Origin: Chondrus crispus
Taxonomy: Eukaryota > Rhodophyta > Florideophyceae > Gigartinales > Gigartinaceae
DNA: 64,000 bases
Direction: 5' to 3'
NCBI RefSeq assembly: GCF_000350225.1
Contig: NW_005178593.1
Span: forward strand, 103,335 to 167,334
Shown: positions 10,984 through 22,900 of the stretch, in pieces
How positions within the stretch are numbered: position 1 is the first letter of the stretch
Layout: the number at the start of each line of letters is the position of its first letter
The notes under the pieces: model-generated
Seen by the model: the letters and a program-made list of their open reading frames with translations, nothing else
Databases searched by the model: none
What the model was told of the DNA's origin: nothing
Made by a program: the position numbers and the translations under genes

Positions 10984-12311
10984 CTGAGCTGCGTCTGCGT
11001 TTGAGGGTACCTCACTTGTTCCAATGCGGCGGTTCGCGCGACGTCAACTTCGAGCGTACCTGGCCGAACGACGTGGCCCAGGTACTTGATCTTTTCCACG
11101 AAAAATTCGCACTTGCGAAGCTTGAGCTTCACACCTGCCTTCTCCAATACAGACAGTATTTCGTCAACGTGGACGACGTGCTCCTCCCAGGATTTGCTGA
11201 AGATGATGATCATCATCATGATATCGATATCATCTAGATATACCAGACAGCATTTCCAACGGAACGGAGAGAGCAAGATATCCATGGCTCTCTGGAACGT
11301 CGCTGGCGCGTTGGTAAGCCCGAAGGGCATTCTTGAGAATCGGTACAAACCTGAGTGACACGAAAATGCGATTTTGTCGCGGTCGCTTTCGGGAATTGGC
11401 ATCTGCCAGTACCCGGACATGGCTTCTAACTCGGAGAAAACCTTGGTGTCACCAAGCGAGTCTAAACACTCATCCATGCGCAGATGCGGGTACGTGTCCT
11501 TCACCGTCACTGCATTCAATCTTCTATAATCGACGCAGAAGCGCATTGAACCGTCCGGTTTCGGCACCAGCAACACGGGCGACGCCCATTCTGACTGTTC
11601 CGGCTCAATTACTCCTGCCTCTAACATCTTCTGTACTTCTGCATCTTCTTTCTCGCGGGCCTTAGGCCCGGTCCGATACGGGGCTTGCGCAATTGGTCTT
11701 GTGTCCGGGACCAATTCGATTCGGTGGACCGTGGTGTTAATTTCACCAAGGGTCCCATCCCACATGCCGGAATATTTCTTGAGCATCCGACAGAATCGCT
11801 CGCGTAGCCGGTTCGGGACGTGGCTTAGGTCGAGTTCATCCACGTCCGGCGGTGGAGGCTCGATCCGTCGTTCCGGCTTCGCAGTTGCCGACGCGGAGAG
11901 CCCATCCAACCGGTCTTCTCGCGGATCTTTCGGGTTTTGCTCTGATGATAAAAATTTAACGTCGCCCGTAGGCGACGGAGTAGAATTAGGAACTCCTTCT
12001 TCGGTTATCTCTTGTACTCCAAGTACTTCACCAATGGTGGTTTTGCTTGCGAACGTGGCTTGCGGATGCGGTAGAAGTTCGGCCACCACCTGGCCTTTTT
12101 GTAGCCTGACAGGGTACTTCCTAAAATTCGAAACGAGCAAACGGAATGGCCTGTCCGGATCAACCAGAACGACACCATTCGTGTTCACTAAGCCGTGTTT
12201 TTGATATAACGTTGAGTACGGCTGGACTAAGACTAAACCAGTCCTTTTTGAGGTGCATTCGAAGACGCGTTGCGTCCCTGGCTCAATAGTCGTGGCCCTT
12301 GCCACCTTCAC
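10965..12311 (-). pseudogene. gypsy-1 reverse transcriptase
   Basis: Gypsy-type reverse transcriptase with SEWASPVLLVPKPDG, RFCVDYRRLNAVT, RMPFGLTNAPATFQ and LVYLDDI. Two defects touch the active site. The first catalytic block reads FSELEAMSGYW, with Glu where the family has Asp. Directly after YLDDI there is an insertion (DIMMMI) before IIFSKSWEEHV, made by a short GAT/CAT microsatellite at about 11204-11232. The first 150 residues are a protease-RT linker. No stop codon inside 449 codons. Confidence 0.9.
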
Positions 12312-12519
12312 TCTGGGGGAAATTCGTTCTCCTTTTTCTCTTCCTGGTGCTCTTCTGGGACCAGAGTCTTCTTTCCTTTTCTCGGCGAGAACTTCCTTAT
12401 AATCGGAACCTCCGAGAAATCTGCCAACTCCACAGTCTTCTTACGAGGATAGATTGCTTCCACAAACCGATCACAGTAGTCCGCACCTATAATTAGGGGG
12501 ACTGCGAGTTTTTCGCAAA

Positions 12520-13302
12520 CTATGAATAGGCTGAAGCCACGAAACGTCCAAGTCTCACAGGCATTTTGAGTGTACCTAGAGTTCGGAGTGGCCTATTATT
12601 CGCATCGCCGATGTCTTGGGTCGGTCCGAAAGACACAAGAGTTTCCATTCCTGCGGGAAGCTCGGATCTCCGGATGAGATTAGGTCCCGCGCCGGTGTCC
12701 AATACGGACAGTACACGGCTCATCAATCCAACCGTCGGTCCAATGTCCGCGAAGAGTTTGTAGTTTTTCCTCGCAAGGACTAAAATCTTCTCAGGACATT
12801 CCCCGCGCTTGACCCTGTACCAGGGGCGTCGGACTTGCTCCAGCGGATCGTCCTTGCCTCTTCGCAGAATCTTCTTGACCCCAATGGGTCCTTTCGGTTT
12901 CTTGACGATTCCAACTGTCTCCTCGTCGTTGACTGCCTCTTTCGCTAAAAGCGGGGAACGGGACTGGGTCCCGGGCATGGTTCGCCGTACACATGTATCT
13001 CCTTTCGAATTATTTGAGATTCTCCCCCTTAGTTTTCCTGTCGCTGCGGATTTCTTCTCCAGTCCGACGACGGCCCCGCGGCCGGCCTTCCTGATGTTCG
13101 GTTCGAACCTTCGGCAGAGGCACTCAGTGTGCTCGCCGTCTGCGATTCGAACCATTGTCTTACCTTCAGGTAACTTGTCGACGGAATTCCCGACCTCTAC
13201 ATCTGGGAGAGCGCCTCGTAGTTCTTCAGAACTCGGTGCATCTCTCGGAACGAGGGCAAAAACGTAGGCGCTCCGTGCCCCTTCTCGTAGCAATGGTAGC
13301 AT
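12520..13302 (-). pseudogene. gypsy-1 aspartic protease region
   Basis: Retropepsin-like segment with active-site motif VLDTGAGPNLI near residue 207, then a flap-like GDANNRPLRTLGTLKMPV. The N-terminal 150 residues are basic linker. Overlaps the gag zinc-knuckle ORF (13197-13655) in another frame, and ends 209 bp before the RT frame opens. These breaks look like frameshifts in one original polyprotein. Confidence 0.8.
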
Positions 13303-13655
13303 ACGAGGCCATGCTTCTTCGGAGGGTACGGCGACCTTGGCGGTCCTCGGGCCGTCGGCCGGCCCGTCCAGCCCGGTCTTGTGAAGGCCGTACCCTTGTC
13401 TTCCATCGGAATTCTTGGCGCTGGCGTGTGTCCGCGCCCTCGAAACGCAAACATGGGATCCGCGGCCTCTGTATACGAGTCCGTCGTATACATGGGCTTC
13501 TGTATCGTAGACATTCCACTAGCCTTGTGCTCCTCGTCTCCATATCCCTCGGAGGGGCCATAAAAATCGCCCTCGGCGACCAGTGCTCCTGCGTATCCAT
13601 TTTCTTCCTCATCAACAGTAGTAGGTCCTCTGGACGCAGACAGTGAGTCGGCCAA
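13197..13655 (-). pseudogene. gypsy-1 gag C-terminus with degenerate zinc knuckle
   Basis: Acidic to Pro/Arg-rich segment ending in CYHCYEKGHGAPTF. This matches the nucleocapsid knuckle C-x2-C-x4-H-x4-C except that the last Cys is Phe. It would bind element RNA in the particle. A frameshifted gap of about 240 bp separates it from the capsid part. Confidence 0.75.
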
Positions 13656-13896
13656 GTGGACAGCGCCGCGGGTTTTTCTTGTGGGGTGCGCAGGCTTCTG
13701 CTTCCCCCCGTCCTTAGCGTCGCTGGCGCTTAGATGGTGACTCTCCCAGTCTTTCTCTCCTTGGCGCGGCTCGCCGAGCCGTGCGCCTTCGCGTAATTAA
13801 CTAGTCTCAAAAACGAAACGTCTCGATTGTCTTGTCGGTATTGAGATACCATCGGCTTAATACTCGAATCGAGTCCAGCGAGCGACTATATCTTGT

Positions 13897-15312
13897 TCAC
13901 GCATAAGATCTTTTAGCTTTTTGGCGAGTGCTTGCAACAGTCAGACGGATATAAAATTCCATCTCGTCTTCAGACGGTAGCTGCTGTACTTCCCGTAAAG
14001 CGAGTACGGCTTGGCGGATTGCCTCATCGGTGGCGAAGCTTCGAAATAGCCACTGTACGGCCTCTGGCCAGACGAATATTTTCCTATGGTGGGACCCCGC
14101 CATTTGTGACACCGAAGTGTACTGTCTCAGGGCGATTCCGCTGAGGAACTCCGGTAGCAAGCGGATCGCTTGGCCTTCGTTCATCTCCTGGGTGTGGAAT
14201 TCTTGGACTATCTTAGCTAAAAAGTCTAGAACTAAGACGCCATCGTCTCCTGTGAACGTATTGTCTCTCTTCACCTTTGGTGGTATGTCTCTTCTGATCT
14301 TTCGCACGGCGGTCCGCCGCTTGCTCGACAAATGTGTCTGCGAGTTCCGCAGGCGGTACGTCCTGTACGAAAGCAACTTCTTGAAGAGGTGGTTGGTCGG
14401 ATTTAATTCCTCCAACTCCTCCCATCGCGGTCTGCGCCGCGTCGCGATATCTTCTGGCTCCGCTTCCTTGTCTCTCCGTGAGGCAGACGAAGTGACTACG
14501 CCTCTTTTGGAGCTCTTCTTATTTGACGAAATTCCATTCCCTTCTGTCGATCTTCGGTCGGAATTTCTTGAATGGTTTGACGAGCCGTCGCCACCATTTT
14601 CTTCTCAAACATTCGACTCCGAATTTGAGTCGCAATTTTCGCGGTCGTCTCTACAGTGACTTTTCTTCTTCTTTCGGCCTTTGGCCGACTTGGGTCTCTT
14701 CCACTTGGAGTCTCGGATCCGGACTGACTTGTCCTTCTTTGTTGGACTGTCGAGTTCTTCTCTGTCGGAGAGCGGTCCCGCGTCCAAACTTGGTTCGGCC
14801 CGGCCCGCAGCTTGCTCAAGGTCCTTGAGTCGTCGCCAAGCGCGGTAGAACCGGTCGTCGATGCTGTCCCTCGTCTTGGCCAGCGTTTCCAGGGCCTGAT
14901 TCGCGTCTCGCCGCGCTTCTTTCGCAGCGAGCTTTAGCGAATCCGGCACTTCCGGATCTCGGCCCGGGGACGCATCGGTACTTAAATTCTGAACGAGAAC
15001 CACACAGGCTGTCAGTTTTTCAAGTGCAGCGTAGAACTCGGACTTTAGCAACTCCTGTTGCCTCTGAAAAATGCGAAGATGTTCGTTGAACTTGCTCTTC
15101 GTCTCCTGACGAATTTCCTCGCTCAACTTCTCGAACTTCTCTTCCTGGCCATTTCTCTCAACGGCTGTCCCCGAAGGGGACGCTTCTGCAACTGCATCAG
15201 TAGCCGGATTTCCTTGGCTTCGTGTACGAGGTCCTCGCGGAATCCTCGACTCTTGAGCTGGTCCAGCTCTTCTGACCCCAGGACCGACGTCCTTGAGTTA
15301 GCTTGATGCCAT
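13897..15312 (-). pseudogene. gypsy-1 gag (coiled-coil N-terminus and capsid)
   Basis: The frame opens with ATG at about 15312 (MASS), has TAA immediately after, and then reads open through a helical charged region (EKFEKLSEEIRQETKSKF) and a Lys-rich stretch. A TGA follows SNSESNV near 14605, and the same frame resumes into the capsid (NTFTGDDGVLVLDFLAKI, WLFRSF, LREVQQLPSEDEMEF). Both stops are compatible with CAA to TAA and CGA to TGA. The position next to the 5' LTR and the capsid pattern identify gag; sequence similarity is otherwise low. Confidence 0.75.
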
Positions 15313-15501
15313 GGTCCGCTCTTAATAAACGAGACCTATCGAACTAATTTACCAATTTCCGACATCTGATTTCAGTTCCAGATTCTAGGTCGGGCTTCGT
15401 AGTTTCCAGATTGTAGGTCTGGAGACCACTTATGTAGTGCGTCTCCAGACTGGGACTTTCGTACGCAAAATTCTTGCTCAGGTCTCCTGTACACCAAAGA
15501 G

Positions 15502-15519
15502 TTCTAGGTCGGGAGACCA
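15502..15519 (-). other. gypsy-1 primer-binding site
   Basis: Four bases inside the 5' LTR the minus strand reads TGGTCTCCCGACCTAGAA, the usual TGG-initial complement of a tRNA 3' end. The tRNA would end TCGGGAGACCA; I cannot name its amino acid. A degenerate second copy lies at about 15411-15440. Confidence 0.65.
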
Positions 15520-15523
15520 CTTA

Positions 15524-16639
15524 TGTAGTGCAATGTGCCTGTCAGGCCGGAACCAGGGTCCAACGGTCCAGCAACAACACAACCAACAAACAACAACCAA
15601 CAAGATGCCGTGTTGCCGACGGCACAGCCCTACGGAGTGTCCGATTCTCCCTTTCCCTTTAAGTGGGTTTGCGGCCCACAGTAGCTCAAGTCCCTGATAG
15701 GGGGGGCAAAAGGAAGATGCCCGGCCCGGGACGAATGGTGGTAGAGTCTTGTACAGGCAGCTGCCCGGCGAGTTCGGGGCGGTGATTAAGAAGCGGGGCC
15801 CGATGGGTCGTAAAGCCAATGCTCGCGGAGCGCCTGGTACACCATATACCCTTGATAAGGTCTTCGACGGGGCGTCGCAATGCAGCCCGACGGGAATTAG
15901 CAAACACGTAGCAGCGCTACACCTTCGTACTGGCCGATGGCAAAGTACCGACACCGGAACGGTCGCAACCTGTATCCGATGGAACCAATACTGTCCTGTA
16001 TACACAACAGGACCTTCGAGGGAGACGTCGTCGCAACAGCCTCCGTCGGGGGACGTAAACAAGTAGCAGCGCTACACCCACGTGTCGCCCGATGGCTAAG
16101 ACACTTACACCAGTCCGGTCGCAACCAAAGCCGATGGCACCAACAACAAACAAAAGAACCAACACAAGAGCCCGATGACTCCAGTCGTCACAATGCGGAT
16201 TGCAATCAGGCACTGTGGAACCAACACAAGATAAGGGAATAAAAACAGAGATAGAAATAGAAATGGATAGGTGAAATAAAGGAAAAGGAAAGGGAACCCC
16301 CGAGCGCAAAGGATAACGTAATCTGTGGTAAAAGGGAGCGTCTTGGGAAAGACGGACTTCGACCAATGCGATATTTAACTCTGGCAACTCGGGTTACCTT
16401 TACTGACTTGGTCGTCAGAGGGCTAAGGTATATATCGCCCCGCCGGAGCCACTACAGTAGCTCTCGGCGCTAAATACTAGATCTAATCTAATGTTAAATA
16501 ACTAATATGCAACTAATTGAAATTAATAATTAAAATAATAAAGTGAAATAATTTTCACTTGTCACCCCCCCACTTTGTCATACCCCTCAATTCCTTTTCT
16601 TTTCACCCCCCCCACCGTGTAGTCGATTATTGCACTACA
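15524..16639 (-). repeat. gypsy-1 5' LTR
   Basis: 1116-bp partner of 1248-2357, about 98 percent identical by eye, with the same inverted termini TGTAGTGCAAT/ATTGCACTACA. It contains an internal 155-bp-spaced duplication headed by GTAGCAGCGCTACACC, also seen at 1626 and 1781 of the other LTR. Confidence 0.9.
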
Positions 16640-17122
16640 AGGAGACGGTTGGAGGTCAAAAGGTACGCCGAAAGTTTTGCAGTATGCCTTTGCCTGCGCA
16701 TGGCCAATGACACTGTTTTTGGCTCCAGTATCCAGACAGGCTCCAAGAAATCAGTTCGAGCCGCGGAGCGCAAATGTGTTCGAGATAACGGAAAGGGCAA
16801 GCTTGACAATGCGCCCAGAATAATGCGGACTTTGAGTGATTTGTGCGTATTGACGAAGGCCGACAAGGCGCTGAGCTGGCGCTGGGCTCCGGACCTTGTG
16901 CTGTAGATTATCGGGTGGCTTCTTGTGCCTGAGGATAGGGACTCGCTGGAAAAACAAGCCCCTACCTAAAAACCCGAATTATCATTGTTGTCGCTATCTC
17001 CATCATCGATAGCAAATGAGACACGGCGATTTGCATGTTGGAAAGAGGCTTCTTTCAAGTCGTCATGGAACTCCGATTGTACATCAGCGATCGTGGGCGT
17101 CAGATCTTCATCACTGTCATGA
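16640..17122 (-). pseudogene. copia-A protease active site and upstream linker
   Basis: Minus-strand frame reads GSN-stop-FLGACLDTGAKNSVIG, then HAQAKAYCKTFGVPF. This aligns with QGACLDTGASTSVCG and QQAKAYARFAGFKF of copia-B. The TGA before FLG sits where copia-B has Arg two residues earlier, compatible with CGA to TGA. It is the half of the protease lost from the left side of gypsy-1; the remainder is at 1202-1247. The stretch 16960-17122 is acidic linker. Confidence 0.8.
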
Positions 17123-18316
17123 GTGCCTGTAGTGCAATACGCCTGTCAGGCAGAGACCGCGGTCTGATGGTCCAGCAAAAACAACAACAGCAACAAAAAG
17201 AACAACTGCCGACGGCACAGCGCTACAGAGTGTCCGACTCTCCCTTCCCCGTTTAAACGAGCTTGCGACTCGTAGTAGCTCAGATCCCTGATAGGGGGGG
17301 CACAGAGAAACAGCCCGGCCTGGGATCGATGTGGTAGAGCCATGCGAAGAGGACTGCTCGACGAGTGTGGGGCGGGGCGTGTACTTAGGTACCCCGGTTC
17401 CACTGGCTTGTAAGGCCAATGCTCGTTGAGCTTATTCGACACCTTGTAACGCGACAAGGCCTTCGAGGTGGGCGTCACAACGCAGCCCGACGGGATGAAA
17501 TGAAAGTAGCAACGCTACACCAACTGTGCCGCCCGATGGCTCGAAACACCTTCACCGGTTTGGTCACAACTGAGGCCGATGGCACCAACACTGGCTCGTA
17601 CACACGACAAAGCCCTTCGAGGGAGACGTCGTTGCAACAGTCTCCGTCGGAAAATAGGTCACAGTAGCAGCGCTACACCAGCTGTGTCGCCCGATGGCCA
17701 AGACACCTACACCGGTTCGGTCGCAACCAATACCGATGGTACCAACACAAGATAAGAGAAATAGGTAGAATTAGAGATAGAAAAGGATAGGGAAATAAAG
17801 GAAAAGGAAAGAGAAACCCCGAGCGCAAAGGATAAAGTAATCTGTAGTAGAAGGGAATGTCTTGTAAAAGACGGACTTCGACCAAGGCGATATCAGACTC
17901 TGGCAACTCGGGTTACCTTTACTGACTTGGTAGTCAGTGGGCTAAGGTATACATCGCCCCGCTGGAGCCACTGCAGTAGCTCGCGGCGCTAGATCCTAGA
18001 TCTAATGTAAAGTCAGCAAAATTAATGCTAACTAATTAACTAAATAAAATAAAATAATTAAAAATTAAAACTGTGCAATTATTCACACGTGTGTCCCCCA
18101 ACCCGGACTACTTGTCATATCCAAATATTTTCCTTTCACTTCACCCCCCTGTAGAGCCCTGTATTGTGTCAGGACGCAACCTGTCCACGTGGACAGGTGG
18201 ACACGACGGACACCGCGGGCAGCGGGGACGGTGCGGAGTATATTAGGGATAGGATAGAGGAGAGCGAAAGTAAAGAAAAGGGCATCTCGAGTCGCCACAT
18301 ATTGCACTACAGTGCC
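17123..18316 (-). repeat. solo LTR (family of gypsy-1) with 5-bp target duplication GTGCC
   Basis: LTR 17128-18311 begins TGTAGTGCAAT and ends ATTGCACTACA. It is flanked by GTGCC at 17123-17127 and 18312-18316, and there is no interior. It shares blocks with the gypsy-1 LTRs (GGTTACCTTTACTGAC, the GTAGC(A)GCTACACC units at about 17508 and 17665) but is clearly diverged. It interrupts copia-A between gag and protease. It arose by insertion and later LTR-LTR recombination. Confidence 0.92.
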
Positions 18317-19275
18317 ATCTCCGGCATGAGAAACCACCAGCGCTTCGCGTAGCTCGGAAGATAGGTCGTGGACAATGTCGGCAACGTTGGTGTTGACGAC
18401 TACGCTGGCCTCTTGCGCACGGGCTTTCTGGCGGTTGGCAATGACTCGGCTCATGTCCAAGGGCTTCTTACAGCGAACCAGCGACAATGCGGCAAACCGC
18501 AGTTGTGGCATGTTCCGGCGCCTGGGGTGAAGTGGCGTTGTAGAGCAGTGCCTTTTGTCGGCGAGGCACTGCCATCATACATGGAAGTGGTCGGGGATCG
18601 TTCAAAAAGACCGGAGCGAGGCACAATATTGCGACTGCTGGTAGGCGTGCGTGCATATCGGCACTGATCAGCGTAGGTCGTGTTGGCAGGATTTTTCCAA
18701 CGTGAGGGTCGAAATTCGGTATTTACGTCATCTTCCTTCACGGATCGATGGAAAACGGTTTGCTGCTGCGCATTCTCAAGTTGATTTAGTAGCTCTTTGT
18801 ATTTGAGAGAAGCAGCGTACGAGTTAGAGAGAACAATGAAAGCCCAATCGCGACCACGGACGGCGTTCTGTAAGACAATACGCTTGGCGCGATCCGATTG
18901 ACACTCGGAGTGAGACATTGGCGATAGTCGGTCAATTTCTTATACAACCTTTCGCAATGCCTCAGTTTGGGGGCATTCGCTAGACTCGAAATTAGCGATA
19001 TTCAGAGCTTGCAAACGGTTGGACATTTTCTCTCTCCGGGCAGCGGAGGAGTAGCGGTTGTGGAAAAGCTGAACCACAGCCCCTCAATTGTCATGCTTCC
19101 CCTCAATTTCGTTAATATAAAATTGAAGGGCTCCGTCTTCCAGCAAATGGTGCATGTGGCGAACTTTATATGCAGCACGAATGTTGTTGTCCATACAGAG
19201 CAGATTGTAGCGAGCCAGTTTCGTGGACCAATCTTGTTCGTTATCTCCTGTGAACTTCTGCTTCTCGTCTCGGTA
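18317..19275 (-). pseudogene. copia-A gag, C-terminal half with zinc knuckle
   Basis: Minus-strand frame begins YRDEKQKFTGDNEQDW, continues through LEDGALQFYINEIEGKHDN, stop TGA, QLFHNRYSSAARREKM, stop TAA, SHSECQSDRAKR, and reaches CHNCGLPHC, a damaged C-x2-C knuckle. A single-base shift then gives RCKKPLDMSRVIANR. The capsid block corresponds to DKYGGDEGENWEDIY of copia-B. The upstream gag half is displaced to 37875-38590 by the solo LTR insertion. Confidence 0.8.
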
Positions 19276-19280
19276 CGCGT

Positions 19281-19415
19281 TGTAGTGCAATGTACCTGGC
19301 AGGCCGCGAACACAGTCCGACGGTCAAACAAAAAGAAGAAAAACAACAACAGCAACAACTAATGCCGATGGTACGCGCTACGGAGCGTTCGAGACTCCCT
19401 TTCCCCTTGTGTGGG
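19281..19415 (-). repeat. left part of a split solo LTR, target duplication CGCGT
   Basis: Starts TGTAGTGCAAT after CGCGT (19276-19280). It stops at 19415 where copia-B begins and resumes at 36958; the 5-bp GTGGG flanking copia-B is part of this LTR. Together the two parts make about 1047 bp ending ATTGCACTACA at 37869, followed by CGCGT at 37870-37874. Confidence 0.92.
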
Positions 19416-19895
19416 TGTTGTCAACCGTGACCATGTGATGGTGTAATGAGGATCTCTTTCCATTACAGTGACACATGCCACGACCGATGGAGGGAGAACT
19501 TGGACATTCAACCTGGTGCCTACCACTGAGGGGGCGCGTGATATACGGAGCGCGATATACTCCTCTTTCCTCAAGGGGTGCCTACACTGGAATTGACACG
19601 CTGAACTAGGGAAACAGTTACCAGAAACCATAGCTTAAGTATTGCAATCCCTCAACCTACTCGGGGACGAGGGTAGCGTATGTTTATTGAATCTTGGTTT
19701 GGCGCAGTAAAGTGCTGAACGCGGGGTAAGAACATACCGCGATCTGTTGTTGTCGTTGTTTCTTCCAGGCCTCGGCATTCTCTAGTTAGTGAATAAGCTC
19801 TAACCTACTAGGGAGCGCGCGCGCGACAAGAGAGAGGGAGGGGGGAACGGCGAGGAAAGTCCGAGTAGTTGCTTGCTTTGCTCAGTCCGACAACA
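19416..19895 (+). repeat. copia-B 5' LTR
   Basis: 480 bp with TGTTGTC/GACAACA ends. ATG of gag follows 48 bp after the LTR. I could not assign a convincing primer-binding site in those 48 bp. Confidence 0.93.
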
Positions 19896-19943
19896 TTCCG
19901 GAATCGTCAGCTGGCGCTGGACTACGGCAACTAACTTGGTAAG

Positions 19944-22900
19944 ATGTCTTCACACAGTTCAGGCGAAGGTGACCCAGCTAGCAGTCTTGCGGGGCCTTCC
20001 TCGGCGGTACGCAATCTGGCATGGAAAGCGGACGCAAGATTCGTGAAGCAAGAGTACATTTGGCGATGGATGGAGGAAGTGGTCACGAAGAACACGACGG
20101 GAGAACAGCTGCAGGAGTCTTACTTGGAGCAACTCCCACCGGAGACCCTATTCTCCAAAGAAGCACTGAACGGCCGCAACGCTCCCAGGATGTATAAGGA
20201 AATCCGAGATCTGATACAAGCGCAAGGATGCGCAATCCAGAAGCGACGCGACCTGCAGATAAAGAAGGCACTTGCACAATTCTACGGGGAATAGCAAGCG
20301 ACCAAAGACGCACTGGACCTGTGCCGAGAGCTAGTAGAAGACGGTATGAAAAACATAGTCTTAAGGCGAAGTGAGACCACTCGTTCGTACAGCTCGGAAG
20401 GGTACCCGTCACCACACGGAAGTCAGCCGACCACACAACTCGCGACGACGAGGAAGAGCAATCTGACACCAGAACCCGCAGAGACAATGATCGCTATGCC
20501 TAAAGAGTCACCACCAGCAGAACCAGCATACCCGCCTTACAGATTCAAGGCACCGTACCATGAAACCAAGCCGAGAGGGGGGGACAATTCAGGGCAAGAA
20601 CAGGTAGCCCAACAGCCTCAAGACCACCGCAACGCCCCGAGTCTCGCACGAAATGGACAGCCGACATGGACACAAACGATAGGCGTGCTGAGCAAACTCA
20701 GTACACGTTTCAAAGATCGTTCGGATAAATACGGCGGAGACGAGGGTGAAAACTGGGAGGACATTTACACATCGTATATGTCGTGTGCATTTGAGTGGGG
20801 CGTCTCCGAGGACGCCGCGCTTCGCAACATAGAAAACATATTGGCAGGAGAAGCAAGAACGTACTATAAGAGAAAGCTCAAGAGTGACCCAGCGAAGTTC
20901 AAGTGCTGTGAAGATGTGAACAAGTTCGTCTTGGACACGTTTCACGGTAGGGAAGCACAAGAGGCGACCGTTGAGTACCTCAATTCGCTGTCGTTATACA
21001 ACTCAGCCAACGAGAAAGGTTCGATCGTACAAGGTCTAAAGCACGTCAGAGACGAAATCATCAAACATATCAACTTAGTGCCCAAAAACTTGCAAACCGA
21101 AGAAGAGCAGAAACGTTGGCTCAAGTATGCTGTGAGGTCGTATCGATGGGCAAGACCCACGACCGCACGGGCAAGCGAACTCGACTTCGCCACGATGTAT
21201 GCTACTCTGAGGGCTCAAGCCATAGAAGAAAAAAGAGCGGCAGATATGAAAGGAGGGAGCTCCAAGACCACGAGAGGCAGGATCGGCGACAAGTCTTTAG
21301 GTAACGTGCTATTCGGAGACACGTATGGGAACCCTAGACCCAACCCTAAATACAGGCCATTCGTTGACAGGAACAGCACCCCGAAGCAGTTCAACGGAAT
21401 ATGCTTCGGGTGTGGCAAGTTCGGGTACCGCCGCGTAGACTGCCCAACCTGCAAGGGTAAGCGCAGCTACGCGACCGACGGCCAGAAAGCTCTGCGAGCA
21501 ATAAACTCGGCCACCTCAATGGCCGCAGCAGCAGAGGTCATACAGGATCTAAAGATCCAATATGGAGAAAATTGGAACGAGGTCCTGGACGGTTCACAAG
21601 AAGGGAAAGAAGAAGAGGTAAGCGCGTCGAAAGAGGGAGAAGCAATCGCGTTCGCTACCGGGGGCGGAGACAGCGAAGAGAGCACGTACGACGGCCTGAC
21701 CGACGGTCTGGCCTATGAAGGGGATTATTCTGAGTCGGATGAAGAAGAAGGTTACACAGAGCAGTTCGGGGTGGCCTTCACCGACGGCGAACCATCCATT
21801 AAAACACGAGAAAACAATTTGGCAGATCCCGCCAAAATGCAGCAAGATTCCATCTGGATCTGCACAACACCGGGAACAGCCAATCAAGCATCGATCAATA
21901 ATACAGATGGGACAAGCGTAGGGCTGAAATACAGCATTGCATCGTTTACAGTATCCAGGGTCAGAAATCGATCCGAAGAGGAGAGCAGACAAAAGGTACT
22001 GCAGATACCGAGCGAAGCCCCTCTCCTTCACACACACGCTTCGAACCGACCGGGAAACCAGACATTTCAAGGCGCATGTCTAGACACGGGCGCGTCTACT
22101 TCGGTATGCGGGGCTCAGCAGGCGAAGGCGTACGCGCGATTTGCAGGCTTCAAGTTCAATCCAGGGAAATCGCAGAGGACATTCAGATTCGGACGCGACA
22201 AAGCGAAGAGCCTCGGGACGATAGTGGTTCGAATACCACTCCCCGGAAATGCATATCTAGAACGGAAGGTGGACGTCGTTCACCCAAATGTCCGTCTACT
22301 CATTGGCCTCGACGCCATGGACAAGTTCACGGTGTACGTGAACAACGTCCAAAACTTGTTGGTGCACGATAAGTTGGGCTGGGCTATCCCTTTACAGCGA
22401 ATCAACGGGCATGTATATTACAAATGGGAAGAAGAGGTACTCTTCACCGTAAGCGAGCTAAAGAAGATGCATCTCGGTTTATATCACCCGTCCACGGAGA
22501 AGCTGATTAATCTTATCCGTCGCGCAAACTCACAAGATGCGACAGCGGAAACTAGTAAGATTCTCGAGCAGATAGCTGCGCAGTGTAGGACCTGCCAGTA
22601 CCACACCCCAAGACCAACTACGTTCAAGGCTACAGTACCGGGAGGTATAGTCTTTAATCGTCAAGTAATCTTAGATCTAATGTGGATTACCAGCGAGCCG
22701 GTGCTACATCTCATAGACGCAGACACTCGATACTCTGCTGCGACGTTCTTGGGAGGGTAATCTACAGAAGACGTGTGGAACGCATTCTTGACATGTTGGG
22801 TGTCAACCTACGTAGGTTTCCCAGACTCGGTCAAGGCAGATCACAGGTCTGTATTCACCTCTGCGAAATGGAACAAGCACGCAGATAGCTCAGGTATGGC

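Larger units (their letters stand above)
1248..16639 (-). mobile_element. gypsy-1: 15.4-kb chromodomain Ty3/gypsy LTR retrotransposon
   Basis: Two LTRs (1110 and 1116 bp) flank a 13.2-kb interior. In minus-strand order it holds a primer-binding site, gag, zinc knuckle, protease, reverse transcriptase, RNase H, integrase and chromodomain, then a 6.2-kb non-pol region and a polypurine tract. The pol order and C-terminal chromodomain place it among chromoviruses. It interrupts the protease of copia-A: the DTGA half lies at 16.7 kb and the LLIGLD half at 1.1 kb. A clean 5-bp target duplication is not visible; the flanks read CTCCT and CTCTC on the minus strand, so decay or a boundary error is possible. 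Pol is broken by several stops and frameshifts, so the copy is not autonomous. Confidence 0.9.

Noticed and set aside
20292..20300. Programmed readthrough at the TAG in copia-B gag
   Set aside because: The context TAG CAAGCG does not match the CARYYA readthrough signal, and a second stop occurs in the integrase; mutation is simpler.
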